Shown one piece after another: positions 14,044 through 23,624 of a stretch of 64,000 bases of DNA (position 1 is the first letter of the stretch; every line of letters begins with the position of its first letter). This DNA is from Fen-1258 sp964449775 (lineage in GTDB: Bacteria > Bacteroidota > Ignavibacteria > Ignavibacteriales > Melioribacteraceae): assembly GCA_964449775.1 (NCBI GenBank), contig CAYVBQ010000003.1, positions 1 through 64,000 on the forward strand, written 5' to 3'. The translations under genes were made by a program, and so were the position numbers. Under the pieces are notes generated by a model. That model was not told the DNA's origin and did no database searches. It worked only from the letters and a program-made list of their open reading frames with translations.

Positions 14044-15702
14044 TTATTTTATCTGTGAAAGCCGCTTTGGTCCTGCATCAATTACATCTTGCGAACAACC
14101 CTTTTCAAATAATTTGAAGTTCTCACCGAATCGAGCTGCGAGTGCGTCATACTTTTTCCAGTATTCATCTTTACTTCCCCATGAATTTTCCGGATATAAA
14201 ACGTCTTCAGGAACATCAGGACAAGTCATCGGCACTTCATAACCGAACAATTTATCTGTGCGGTATTTCACCTTATCAAGCTTTCCTTCAAGTGCTGCAT
14301 TTAAAAGATTTCTTGTATGACGAATGCTTATACGTTTACCAACACCGAATCTTCCACCAACCCAGCCGGTATTAACCAACCAAACATTTGCACCATGTTT
14401 TAACATTCTCTGTTTCAGCATCTCTGCATACTCAAAAGGATGACGAACCATAAAAGGTCCACCGAAACATGCAGAAAAAGTTATCTGTGGTTCAATGCCT
14501 AAACCAATCTCCGTTCCTGCAATTTTTGAAGTATATCCGCTTATGAAATGATACTGCGCTTGTTCCGGATTTAACTTCGCAATGGGGGGCATAACACCGG
14601 AAGCATCGCAAGTTAAGAAGATAATATTTTTGGGATGAGTGCGAACGTATCCTTCTTGAATAACATTCGGAATGAAGTTAATAGGATAAGACGCACGTGT
14701 GTTTTCCGTAATTGAATCATCATCAAGATCAATCATACGTGAAGTTGGATCCCAAACAACGTTTTCCAAAATTGTTCCGAAACGGCGTGTGGTTTCGTAG
14801 ATCTGCGGTTCATGTTCTGCCGAAAGTCGAATTACTTTTGCATAACAACCTGCCTCAAAGTTGAAAACTCCTTGGGTACTCCAGCCATGTTCATCATCGC
14901 CAATAAGTTTTCGCTTTGGATCTGCTGATAAAGTTGTTTTTCCGGTTCCGCTCAATCCGAAAAACAATGCAACATCACCGTCATCGCCGACATTTGCGGA
15001 ACAATGCATCGGCAGTACATCTTGATATGTGAGGAGAAAATTCAGAACGGTGAAAACAGATTTCTTTATCTCACCGGCGTAAAGAGTATTTGCAATTATT
15101 GCAGTACGTTGATCGAAGTTTAGAATAATACCGGTATCCGAGCGTGTACCATCTGCAATTGGATCGAGTTTAAATCCGGGAACAGCAATTACAGTGAACT
15201 CAGGAACAAATTTTTTCAGTTCATCTTTATCATGTGTTGTAAGAAACATGTTGCGTGCAAACAAACTGTGCCAGGCTTTTTCTGTAATTATACGAACCGG
15301 TAATTTGTAATCGGGATCGGCACCCGCATAACAATCCTGCACAAACATCTCTTCGCCCTGAGCCCATGCTTGAAATCTTCCCATCAACTGAGACCACATT
15401 GAATGCGCGTAAGGACGATTATATGCACCCCACCAGATATCTCTCATTGTTGATTCTTCGCGAACTATAAATTTATCCGACGCAGCACGTGCTGTATGTT
15501 TACCAGTATTTACAATAAGAGCGCCATGTTTTGCAAGTTTGCCTTCGTTTCTAAAAATGATTTCTTCATAAAGAGCCTCATCCGGAAGGTTCCAGTAAAC
15601 ACGGTCAAGGTTTGTAATACCTTGATTCTTCAATCTGAAATCTGATGCAAGATCAAGTGCTTGTTTAATTGCCGGGGTGTTGAATTCTAAATATTTACTC
15701 AT
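14044..15702 (-). CDS. pckA: phosphoenolpyruvate carboxykinase (ATP)
   Basis: The enzyme interconverts oxaloacetate + ATP and PEP + CO2 + ADP in the cytosol, the first step of gluconeogenesis (or a CO2-fixing anaplerotic step in some anaerobes). The 552-aa length is normal for the ATP-dependent class. Diagnostic parts are the kinase-1a P-loop GLSGTGKTT (249-257), the DDEHGW metal/nucleotide segment (269-274) and, before these, the KSVFTVLNF block. The GTP class has a different P-loop. The start codon overlaps the stop of the upstream aminotransferase by 4 bases, indicating translational coupling, and an intrinsic terminator follows. Together the two genes would connect aspartate, oxaloacetate and PEP. 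Confidence 0.96.
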   Translation of the reverse strand: MSKYLEFNTPAIKQALDLASDFRLKNQGITNLDRVYWNLPDEALYEEIIFRNEGKLAKHGALIVNTGKHTARAASDKFIVREESTMRDIWWGAYNRPYAHSMWSQLMGRFQAWAQGEEMFVQDCYAGADPDYKLPVRIITEKAWHSLFARNMFLTTHDKDELKKFVPEFTVIAVPGFKLDPIADGTRSDTGIILNFDQRTAIIANTLYAGEIKKSVFTVLNFLLTYQDVLPMHCSANVGDDGDVALFFGLSGTGKTTLSADPKRKLIGDDEHGWSTQGVFNFEAGCYAKVIRLSAEHEPQIYETTRRFGTILENVVWDPTSRMIDLDDDSITENTRASYPINFIPNVIQEGYVRTHPKNIIFLTCDASGVMPPIAKLNPEQAQYHFISGYTSKIAGTEIGLGIEPQITFSACFGGPFMVRHPFEYAEMLKQRMLKHGANVWLVNTGWVGGRFGVGKRISIRHTRNLLNAALEGKLDKVKYRTDKLFGYEVPMTCPDVPEDVLYPENSWGSKDEYWKKYDALAARFGENFKLFEKGCSQDVIDAGPKRLSQIK

Positions 15703-16916
15703 GACCAGTCCCTCACTAATTTACGGTCGCCAATATAAAGTTCGTTTGGTGCGTTTGGATCAAGCGCCCACTTCATTCTTTCTATTCCGTCTGTTATATC
15801 TTTGATTGTTCCGCAGTAACTGATTCGCAAGAATCCATCTAAACCAAACTCTTTACCAGGAACAGTTAGAACCATAACTTTATCAATTAAGAATTGAGAA
15901 AGCTTTTGAGAATCTTTCTCGTAGGCGGAAAAATCTGCAAAGCAATAAAATGTTCCATCGGGCACATAAACTTTTACTCCGCTGAACGAGCGAAGTTGAG
16001 CGATCAAAATGTTACGGTTGTTCTCAAGAGTTACACGTAAATTTTCAACACCCGATTGAATTCCATTAAGTGCACCGGCGGCTGCTTTTTGCAAGAGAAC
16101 GGATGGACCTGATGTTTGGTGCCCCTGTATATTTGCCATAGCGGAAATTAGTTTTTTATTACCAACCGCCCATCCAATTCTAAATCCCGTCATTGCATAT
16201 TGTTTTGAAACACCATTGATGATGACGAGTTTAGATTCTTCCACAGATTTTTTGGTATAGTCATATGCACTAAATGGTTTTCTCCCGTCAAAAATGAGAC
16301 GATGATAAATGTCGTCCATTATTAAGTAGATTCCTTTCTTCTCACAGAAATCAACTATATCAGAAATGAATTCTTCTGAATACATGGCGCCGGAGGGATT
16401 ATTTGGACTGTTTATAATAATAGCGCGGGTGTATGAACCGACTCGCATTTCAATATCTTTTAACCTTGGATAAAAAGTGCCGTCTTCCGGCAATGCAGCA
16501 ACGCCAATAGCGCCGCAAAGTTTTGCCATATCCGGATAGCTTACCCAATACGGTGCTGGAAAAATAACCTCTTCCTGTGGATTGAGTATCGCTTGAAGTG
16601 CAACCATGATTGCCTGCTTAGCCCCACCGGAGGCAATTACATTTTCCGGATTTACTTTGCGATGATAATACTCTTCTGTGTAACGGATGATTGATTTTTT
16701 TAATTCCGGAGTTCCATCAGCCGGAGCGTAACGTATTTCACCGGTATTAAGAGAATTTACTGCGGAAAGCAATGCATCCATAGGCGCTCTGCTTTTAGGT
16801 TCACCGCCGCCAAGATGAATTACCGGCTCTCCTTTTTCTCTTAGGATTGCCGCTTTTTCATTTAATGCTAATGTGGGTGAAGCTTTGATTGATCTTGCAA
16901 TTTGACTGAGACTCAT
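15699..16916 (-). CDS. class-I PLP-dependent aminotransferase, aspartate aminotransferase-like
   Basis: A 405-aa fold-type I aminotransferase. NSPNNPSG (169-176) is the substrate/cofactor loop, D201 in MDDIYHRL should contact the pyridine nitrogen, K238 in GVSKQYAMTGFRIGW is the Schiff-base lysine, and R245 lies downstream in the same motif. These motifs fit subgroup I-gamma aspartate aminotransferases. A broader specificity cannot be excluded. It overlaps pckA by 4 bases, so oxaloacetate made from aspartate could feed PEP formation directly. No clear promoter was recognised in the 100 bases upstream. Confidence 0.88.
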   Translation of the reverse strand: MSLSQIARSIKASPTLALNEKAAILREKGEPVIHLGGGEPKSRAPMDALLSAVNSLNTGEIRYAPADGTPELKKSIIRYTEEYYHRKVNPENVIASGGAKQAIMVALQAILNPQEEVIFPAPYWVSYPDMAKLCGAIGVAALPEDGTFYPRLKDIEMRVGSYTRAIIINSPNNPSGAMYSEEFISDIVDFCEKKGIYLIMDDIYHRLIFDGRKPFSAYDYTKKSVEESKLVIINGVSKQYAMTGFRIGWAVGNKKLISAMANIQGHQTSGPSVLLQKAAAGALNGIQSGVENLRVTLENNRNILIAQLRSFSGVKVYVPDGTFYCFADFSAYEKDSQKLSQFLIDKVMVLTVPGKEFGLDGFLRISYCGTIKDITDGIERMKWALDPNAPNELYIGDRKLVRDWS

Positions 16917-16959
16917 ATTAGAACCCTATTAGATTATTCAAATAGAATGTTTGTGTCCG

Positions 16960-16998
16960 AAACTTATTGGCTATTGAATTGATTAGCAAGTGAATTTT
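16960..16998. repeat. 39-bp direct repeat, copy 1
   Basis: The sequence beginning AAACTTATTGGCTATTG recurs at 17492-17530 with only two mismatches in 39 bases. The two copies lie on either side of the 137-aa gene at 17016-17429. Confidence 0.8.
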
Positions 16999-17015
16999 GG
17001 TTTTTTGAATTCATT

Positions 17016-17429
17016 TTACTTATTTGCCGAAAAATATTTTCTGATTTTTGCCGCGATCATCTTTTCGGTCATGCTATCTGAAGATTCTACCGCTCTGATT
17101 TTACCGAAGAGCCGCTTATCACTTTTAAGTTCCTCCTTAAACATTATTTTTGCTTGAGCCGGACCGGTAATATAGATTTCTGAAGCATCGTGCATGTAGT
17201 TTCTTATCTCATTGAAGTAATTTTTCAGTTGATGCAGCTTTCGTTCTTCTTTGTTCTTTCTAGAATCAATATAAAGTTTTCCCATTCGTGTATAAGTTTT
17301 CGACTCTCCCTTGTAGCGCACTCGACTTTCGACGTTTGAATTTACTTTGTAAATCTTCTCTTCATTGGCTGAAATGGAAAGTATTATTGCATTTTTACTA
17401 TCAAGCCAAATTCCAATTTTCTTATTCAT
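17016..17429 (-). CDS. small protein resembling bacterial eRF1-like (baeRF) domains
   Basis: The 137-aa product starts MNKKIGIWLDSKNAIILSIS and ends with SEIYITGPAQAKIMFKEEL followed by SMTEKMIAAKIRKYF. This pattern (an N-terminal 'IGIWLD' strand, a central basic helix, then 'ITGPxxAK' and a final helix) recalls small bacterial proteins related to the C-terminal region of eRF1/Pelota. Those are suspected to act at ribosomes, but the role is unproven and the match is from memory of the pattern. The gene stands alone and is framed by 39-bp direct repeats, which may mark a past insertion or duplication. Confidence 0.45.
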   Translation of the reverse strand: MNKKIGIWLDSKNAIILSISANEEKIYKVNSNVESRVRYKGESKTYTRMGKLYIDSRKNKEERKLHQLKNYFNEIRNYMHDASEIYITGPAQAKIMFKEELKSDKRLFGKIRAVESSDSMTEKMIAAKIRKYFSANK

Positions 17430-17491
17430 AACGGCTCCTCTAAATTTTTAATTTGACAGTTGATTTTGTTGGAAAAGAAAGACCGTAACTT

Positions 17492-17530
17492 AAACTTATT
17501 GGCTATTGGATTGATTAGCAAGTGGATTTT
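17492..17530. repeat. 39-bp direct repeat, copy 2
   Basis: The second copy of the repeat at 16960-16998, in the upstream region of the 137-aa gene. No further feature was recognised in the 226-base gap 17430-17655. Confidence 0.8.
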
Positions 17531-17655
17531 CTATTGTTTATGCAATTTGTTCAGAGGGATTATTAAATGTGAATAAGAAAATATTTATTACTCCTCTTAC
17601 GCAGACATGACAAGATACATAGCTTTGCCTATCTCTGTGCGGCGAGGTGGTTCAT

Positions 17656-20600
17656 CTATTCTAGATTGAGAATAGTCTTTATTAATTTTATTAAAGTACT
17701 TTTTTCAAAAGGTTTGGCAAGATAATGAGTAAATCCAAGAGCTAAAAACTCTCGTTTATTTGCATCGGAAGCATAACCTGTTAACGCAACTATAGGTTTA
17801 TTTTCATACTTATCCAGTTTCTTGATCTCTTCCAATACTTGCAAGCCGTCCATACCTTGTCCAAGATTGATATCAATCATTATTAAACTGTAGTCATCTT
17901 TCTTAGACATTTCAATTGCGGTCAATCCGTCTCGTGCAAAAGAAACAGCACAAATTTTTGATAAAAATCTTTGTACAACTTCTATGTTAAGTGGATTATC
18001 CTCAATGAGAAGAACTTGAGCCAATTCATTTCCGTTTCGAATTACAGAATCGCTAATAATTTCTTTTTTCACAGAAATTTGTTCCGCCGGAATATTTTCG
18101 GTTTCACTTTGAACCTCGATAGGAAGCATGAGAGTAAAAATTGACCCTTTGCCAATTTCGCTTTGAACTGTAATCTTACCGCCAATTATTTTTACCATTT
18201 TATTGGCAAGAGTTAATCCAAGACCCAAACCTTCAAAGTCTCTTCGATAACCTTCGCTTAACTGTTTGAATTCTCTAAAAATTAATATTTGGTCTTCCGT
18301 TCGAATTCCAATTCCGGTATCTACAACATTTATTATAGCGTACTGCTCTCCATTGCTTTCGGTACCGTGTTTCAATTCGATTCTGATTTCGCCTTGATGA
18401 GTGTATTTAATGGCATTCTCAATTATAGACGACATTACTTTTGTCAGCACATTTTCGTCTGAAATTATAAGAAAAATTTCATCTTGAATATCTAGTTTAA
18501 AATCCAGGCTTTTACTGCTTGCCGCTTTATTATAGAGCACTTTTATCTCACGGCAAAAGAGGGTGAGATCAATTGCCGATCTGCTGATGAGATAATGATT
18601 ATTCTCGAGCTCGGAAATTGTTAAAACAGAATTAAGTGTGTTCATTAATCGTCTGCCGGAATGAATTATTTTTTCGAGCATATCAATATGATCTAAATCG
18701 GTAATTTCATCTTTAAGAAGTTGAGAAAATCCCAGAACACCATTTAGAGGAGTGCGAAATTCGTGAGACATATTAGCAAGCAAAGATGATTTGATTTTAC
18801 TGGCTTCTTCGGCTTCTTCTTTTGATCTGACTATTTCTTCCTGGATTTTTTTCCATTCAGTGATGTCTTCTTTGACGGCAAGGAAGTGAGTAATTTCTCC
18901 AGTTTCATTTTTGATCGGTGAAATTGAAGCAAACTCCCAGTATAGTTCGCCCGCTTTTTTCTTATTATGAAGTTCACCTTTCCAATCATTACCGGCTGTA
19001 AGTTTATTCCACATATTATGATAAAATTCTTTCGATTGGCTCCCGGATTTCAGAATCCTCGGGTTCTTACCAATGACTTCCTCAAATGTATAACCTGTAA
19101 CTTTAGTGAACTTGGGATTAACATATTCAATTGAACCGCTCAAGTCGGTAATAATAATTGATGAGGGGCTTTGTTCAACTGCTTGCGATAGTTTCTTCAC
19201 TTGTTCATTAGCACGTTTCTGTTCTGTAATATCTCGCAGAATAACTTGTAGTGATTTAGTTCCACCATAATTAATCGGTACACTGGTAATTTCCACATCT
19301 ATTACAGTTCCGTCTAACTTTATAATTTTTTCCGCAGCAGGAGGTAAAGGCACATTATCTCTCAATGCACGTATTATTCTTTCCTTGGCAAATCCTTTGT
19401 AATCGGGATGCATTAATTCAAGAACAGGTTTATTAATTAATTCATCAGCGCTCTTCGCTCCAATCAATTTTACAGCAGCAGGATTTACAAAAATAATTTT
19501 GCCGTTTGAATGAACCGCAATCGCATCAGGCGAGTACTCGATGATACTTCTGTTACGGTCTTCACTTTCTCTTAACAAGTCTTCGGTAATTTTTCTTTCT
19601 GTAATATCACGCAATACTACTTGAGCCGCCAGTTTACCCTCATGCAGAAATGAGATTGTAGAAACTTCTGCATCAATCACCGAACCATCAAGTCGAATGA
19701 ACTTTATGCTGGTGAGTGGTAATTTTTCAGCTCCCTCCTGTAGTTGAACAATTCTTTCTTTTACGACTTGATGATAATCGGGATGGAGAAAATCAAAAAC
19801 ATTTTTTCCAATTAGCCGGCTTTCATTTTCCGCCCCTAAAAATTTAACACCGGCAGCATTAATGAAAAGGAATTTTTCGTGTTGATGAACCATAATGGGT
19901 TCCGGAGAGAAGTCAAATAACTTGCGGTATTTCTCTTCGCTTTCTCTTATTCTTAATTCCGCTTTTTTTCTATCAGTTATTTCACGGGCAACACCCACAA
20001 TTCCAACTATTTCATTATTACTTCCGAAGAATGGAGTAAGAGAACTTTCAAAGTAGAATTTGTCGCCATTTTGATTAAGCGACCATTCGAATTTGATGGA
20101 TTCACCATTGAGCGCGCGATTATTAGCAACATCATTTATTTCCGCTTGAGCTGGGGATAAGAAAGTTGTTAATTTTTTGCCTAATAAAAGCTCTTCGGAT
20201 AATCCATACATTTCTGACCACATACCATACAAACCGGTAATATTCTGATTTTTATCGAGTGTATAGACAAGATCTTGCATCGAGCTAATTAAACCTTTGA
20301 AACGGATTTCGCTTAGACGTAGTGCTTCTTCGGTTTGCTTCCTCTCGGTGATATCATTTGCCATTACAAGTTCAGCGTCTCTTCCCTTGAATGTTAATGT
20401 GTGTGATACTATTTCTACGTTAATGATTTTGCCATCTTTTTTCCGATGGAGCCACGAACCAGCGTAGTCTAAACGCGCATTTGGCATGGAAATGCTTTTC
20501 AAAAGTTTGGAAATATCCTTTTTAGGGTGGATATCTCCAATTGTCATGTTAAGAAATTCCTTTTTAGAGTAACCATATTTTTCAATGGCGGCATCATTAA

Positions 20601-20880
20601 CCGCTAAGAATGCAAGCGTTTGGATATCAAAGATCCACATTGGATGAGGATTATTTTCGAAAAGTTTTCTGGCTCCTGACATATCATTGAATGAAAAGTT
20701 TTCTTCATTTTCACTCTTCTTCAAAATCTCTCTCAAATGTTCATCGGCTGAATTGAACTCGTCAATCATTTCTTGAGATGTCAGCAATTTTTTGTTAGCT
20801 AGTTTTAGCTTCTCGTTCTCATATTTCAGTTTTTCAATTTCTTCGAGTAGAAATTTTTTTGTTTTCGTGTCTGCCCTCAT
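17656..20880 (-). CDS. hybrid histidine kinase (multi-PAS, HisKA, HATPase, receiver)
   Basis: A 1074-aa cytosolic hybrid kinase without membrane spans. A short coiled coil (1-55) is followed by five PAS domains (about 60-180, 195-310, 315-435, 440-560, 565-690). HisKA carries NMSHEFRTP with its histidine near 705. HATPase shows ENAIKYT, VVDTGIGI and LGLGLTLANKM. A C-terminal receiver (955-1074) has LLIEDN and the aspartate in LIMIDINLGQGMDG. It starts two bases after the upstream kinase stop, in an operon with the kinase at 20883 and the double-receiver protein at 23621. Phosphoryl groups can pass from its histidine to its own receiver, so a downstream phosphotransfer partner would be expected. 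Confidence 0.93.
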   Translation of the reverse strand: MRADTKTKKFLLEEIEKLKYENEKLKLANKKLLTSQEMIDEFNSADEHLREILKKSENEENFSFNDMSGARKLFENNPHPMWIFDIQTLAFLAVNDAAIEKYGYSKKEFLNMTIGDIHPKKDISKLLKSISMPNARLDYAGSWLHRKKDGKIINVEIVSHTLTFKGRDAELVMANDITERKQTEEALRLSEIRFKGLISSMQDLVYTLDKNQNITGLYGMWSEMYGLSEELLLGKKLTTFLSPAQAEINDVANNRALNGESIKFEWSLNQNGDKFYFESSLTPFFGSNNEIVGIVGVAREITDRKKAELRIRESEEKYRKLFDFSPEPIMVHQHEKFLFINAAGVKFLGAENESRLIGKNVFDFLHPDYHQVVKERIVQLQEGAEKLPLTSIKFIRLDGSVIDAEVSTISFLHEGKLAAQVVLRDITERKITEDLLRESEDRNRSIIEYSPDAIAVHSNGKIIFVNPAAVKLIGAKSADELINKPVLELMHPDYKGFAKERIIRALRDNVPLPPAAEKIIKLDGTVIDVEITSVPINYGGTKSLQVILRDITEQKRANEQVKKLSQAVEQSPSSIIITDLSGSIEYVNPKFTKVTGYTFEEVIGKNPRILKSGSQSKEFYHNMWNKLTAGNDWKGELHNKKKAGELYWEFASISPIKNETGEITHFLAVKEDITEWKKIQEEIVRSKEEAEEASKIKSSLLANMSHEFRTPLNGVLGFSQLLKDEITDLDHIDMLEKIIHSGRRLMNTLNSVLTISELENNHYLISRSAIDLTLFCREIKVLYNKAASSKSLDFKLDIQDEIFLIISDENVLTKVMSSIIENAIKYTHQGEIRIELKHGTESNGEQYAIINVVDTGIGIRTEDQILIFREFKQLSEGYRRDFEGLGLGLTLANKMVKIIGGKITVQSEIGKGSIFTLMLPIEVQSETENIPAEQISVKKEIISDSVIRNGNELAQVLLIEDNPLNIEVVQRFLSKICAVSFARDGLTAIEMSKKDDYSLIMIDINLGQGMDGLQVLEEIKKLDKYENKPIVALTGYASDANKREFLALGFTHYLAKPFEKSTLIKLIKTILNLE

Positions 20881-20882
20881 TT

Positions 20883-23624
20883 CTATAAACTTCCTTTGAG
20901 ATTATTGGGAAGATTGAAAGTAAATGTGCTGCCCTTTTCAACATTGCTTTCAACCGAGATTTTACCACCGTGTTTTTCAACAAAATCTTTGCAAAGAATT
21001 AATCCAAGACCGGTTCCACCTTCCCCATCGGTTCCCTTGGTTGAATAGTAAGTGTCAACACCCCAAAGTTTTTTCAGATCAAGCTGATTAATCCCAACTC
21101 CGGTATCTTGAATAATAACTGAAACTGAATCCAGTAACTCCTTGATGATAACTTTAATGTTTCCTCCTTTGCGGGTAAACTTTATTGCATTAGATATTAA
21201 ATTCCGGACAACTGTTGCTATCATGTTCCAATCAAAATCGAATAAAACATTTTCCGGTAAATCGCAGACCAAATTCAATTCTTTGTTTTCAATGCTATTA
21301 TGCAAAAGGGATATTGTTTCGGTAATTAGGCGTGAAAGATCGTTAAGGGTTGGATTGAATTCGATTACGCCCCTTTGAACCCGGTTCCAGGTAAGCAGAT
21401 CGTCTATAAAATTGAATTGAGTCTTCAATCCTTCATAAAGTTTTTGACTGAATTCTTTCCTTTCTTCATTGGTTAATTCATCGTCCTCTGCCAAAATGTT
21501 TGCCATACCAATCAAACCCTGGAAGGGACTGCGCAGATCGTGCGAAATAATCGAGAAGAACTTGTCTTTCATCTTGTTCGTCTTTCGCAATTCTTGTTCT
21601 GAATGTGATAAAAATTCTTCGGTCTCCTTTCGTGAAGTTATATCTATAACATAACCATGTAAATCAATGATATCGTTTTTTTTGTTTCTCGTAGCTTTTG
21701 TAAAATCGTGAATCCAAATGTATTTGCCTTCCCTCTTTTTTATTCGATATTCTTGTTCATATACATCTTGTTGAGTTTGAGCGTGCTGTTTTATTTCCAA
21801 AAGTATTCGGTTCAAATCGTCAGGATGAATTATATCATTGTAGTTAAATTTTTCGTCCAACATCTCTTCCGGTTTATAACCCAACACCAGAAGTACGTTA
21901 GGAGATACATACTTAATTCCGCCTGAAATATTTGCTCGCCAGCGTATTGTAACAACGGGTCCCCCAATAAACAACTCCCGTTCCGATCGGAGTGCTTCCT
22001 CTGCTTCTTTTTGTGCGGTGTTGTCAAAAAGATATCCATGATAAGATGTGATTCTTCCTTGATCATTTGTGATAACACGGGTAAAATCAAAATACCATCG
22101 GTAAGCGCCATTCTTATTCTTAATTCTGTATTGCTGCTCGTAATTGAAGATGCCTTTGCTGCAATAAGCCCTTACCTCATCGGATTGTCTTTGCCGGTCA
22201 TCCGGATGAATAAGTTGTTTGAAATTGACAGAGTTGCTTAAAAACTCTTCCGGCTCGTATCCTAAAGTGGTTTTAACATTCGGAGAAACATATTCTGTTG
22301 GAGCTTCGGGAGTAGCTTTCCATTTAAATACAGTAACTGGACCGCCAATGAATAATTCTCGTTCAGATCGAAGCGCTTCTTCTACTTCTTTCTTTTCAGT
22401 AATATCATGAATTATTGAATGAAGAAATTTCTTCCCATTAATTTCAACGGGTCCACTGTAAACTTCCACATCACGTATCTGTCCGCCGGCAAGTTTATGC
22501 TGAAAGAAGAAATGATTATTTGTTTTATCTGTCGCATTGTTTAATTCATTATTCAGTAGATCTGGCGGAGTAGTATTAATATCGAAAATCTTAAGTGAAG
22601 TAATTTGTTCTTTTGAATATCCATAATATTCACATGCGGAACTGTTTGCATCGAAAATTTTGCCCGTTTCCGGGTCAATAAGCAACATAACAGCGTTGCT
22701 GTTATGGAAGATGCTTTTATATCTCTCTTCGCTTTCTTTAAGAATTAATTCGCGGTGCCTCTGTTCGGTTATATCACGTCCGATAGCGATAACGACATCT
22801 TGACCAAAGTAATTCCCTTTATTAATAGTAACGATTTTCGGAAAGATATCGCCGTTTTTTCTCAAACCCCAAAATTCAAACGAATTTGAATTGCCGCTCT
22901 CAAATGTATTCTGAATTAATTCAAAGACCTTTGAAAAATCATTTTTCCCGGGCGCAGAAAGAAATTCGGGTGTACGCCCGATAAATTCATTCCTATTATA
23001 ACCATACATTTTCTCGGCGCCCAAATTAACGTCGAGGAATGCTCCATTTTTGTTCTGGACGTAAATGGCTTCTAATATGGTATTGAATAAACCATGGTAA
23101 CTCTTTTCACTGTCTCTTAATTGGTCTTCATTTTTTTTACGCTCGGTTATATCTGAAGCAATACCAATTAATGCTATCGGAACACCCTTATCATCATGAA
23201 CAACGGCTGTTGAGAGTGAAATTGGAAACTCTGTGCCATCCTTTTTTTTATTTACAAGTTCTCCAACCCATCCTTCTTGAATTGTAGCGGCACGGATTGT
23301 CTCGGCATAGTCCATCGAAATATTTGAACCCCGCACCATATCAATACTATTGCCAATCAGTTCTTCTCTACTAAAACCATATGTTTTAACAAAAGCGTCG
23401 TTAACAAAAATAAAATTGTTATTTGCATCAGTTATACAAACACATTCATTAATACTGCTGAGAGCATGAGCAAGAAGTCTAATTTTTTCTTTATTATTCT
23501 TAAAATCGGCTGTATCGTCAAGAGCTATTTCATCATCTAGAATTGATTTGACTCTCCCCTGCAATTTTTGCTCATCTTTAGTCAAAGAATCTAAGTCCGG
23601 TTGATGAGTGTTTTTCCTTTTCAT
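20883..23624 (-). CDS. multi-PAS histidine kinase
   Basis: A 913-aa cytosolic kinase with five PAS domains (about 45-170, 170-295, 295-420, 425-545, 550-670). The last two are close duplicates, each opening with ALRSERELFIGGP. HisKA has SIISHDLRSPFQG (histidine near 697), and HATPase has NLISNAIKFT, QDTGVGI and GTGLGLILCKDFVEKHGG. It overlaps the start of the preceding receiver gene by 4 bases and is followed after 2 bases by the hybrid kinase, so the three should be co-translated. The duplicated PAS pair points to internal recombination. Confidence 0.92.
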   Translation of the reverse strand: MKRKNTHQPDLDSLTKDEQKLQGRVKSILDDEIALDDTADFKNNKEKIRLLAHALSSINECVCITDANNNFIFVNDAFVKTYGFSREELIGNSIDMVRGSNISMDYAETIRAATIQEGWVGELVNKKKDGTEFPISLSTAVVHDDKGVPIALIGIASDITERKKNEDQLRDSEKSYHGLFNTILEAIYVQNKNGAFLDVNLGAEKMYGYNRNEFIGRTPEFLSAPGKNDFSKVFELIQNTFESGNSNSFEFWGLRKNGDIFPKIVTINKGNYFGQDVVIAIGRDITEQRHRELILKESEERYKSIFHNSNAVMLLIDPETGKIFDANSSACEYYGYSKEQITSLKIFDINTTPPDLLNNELNNATDKTNNHFFFQHKLAGGQIRDVEVYSGPVEINGKKFLHSIIHDITEKKEVEEALRSERELFIGGPVTVFKWKATPEAPTEYVSPNVKTTLGYEPEEFLSNSVNFKQLIHPDDRQRQSDEVRAYCSKGIFNYEQQYRIKNKNGAYRWYFDFTRVITNDQGRITSYHGYLFDNTAQKEAEEALRSERELFIGGPVVTIRWRANISGGIKYVSPNVLLVLGYKPEEMLDEKFNYNDIIHPDDLNRILLEIKQHAQTQQDVYEQEYRIKKREGKYIWIHDFTKATRNKKNDIIDLHGYVIDITSRKETEEFLSHSEQELRKTNKMKDKFFSIISHDLRSPFQGLIGMANILAEDDELTNEERKEFSQKLYEGLKTQFNFIDDLLTWNRVQRGVIEFNPTLNDLSRLITETISLLHNSIENKELNLVCDLPENVLFDFDWNMIATVVRNLISNAIKFTRKGGNIKVIIKELLDSVSVIIQDTGVGINQLDLKKLWGVDTYYSTKGTDGEGGTGLGLILCKDFVEKHGGKISVESNVEKGSTFTFNLPNNLKGSL

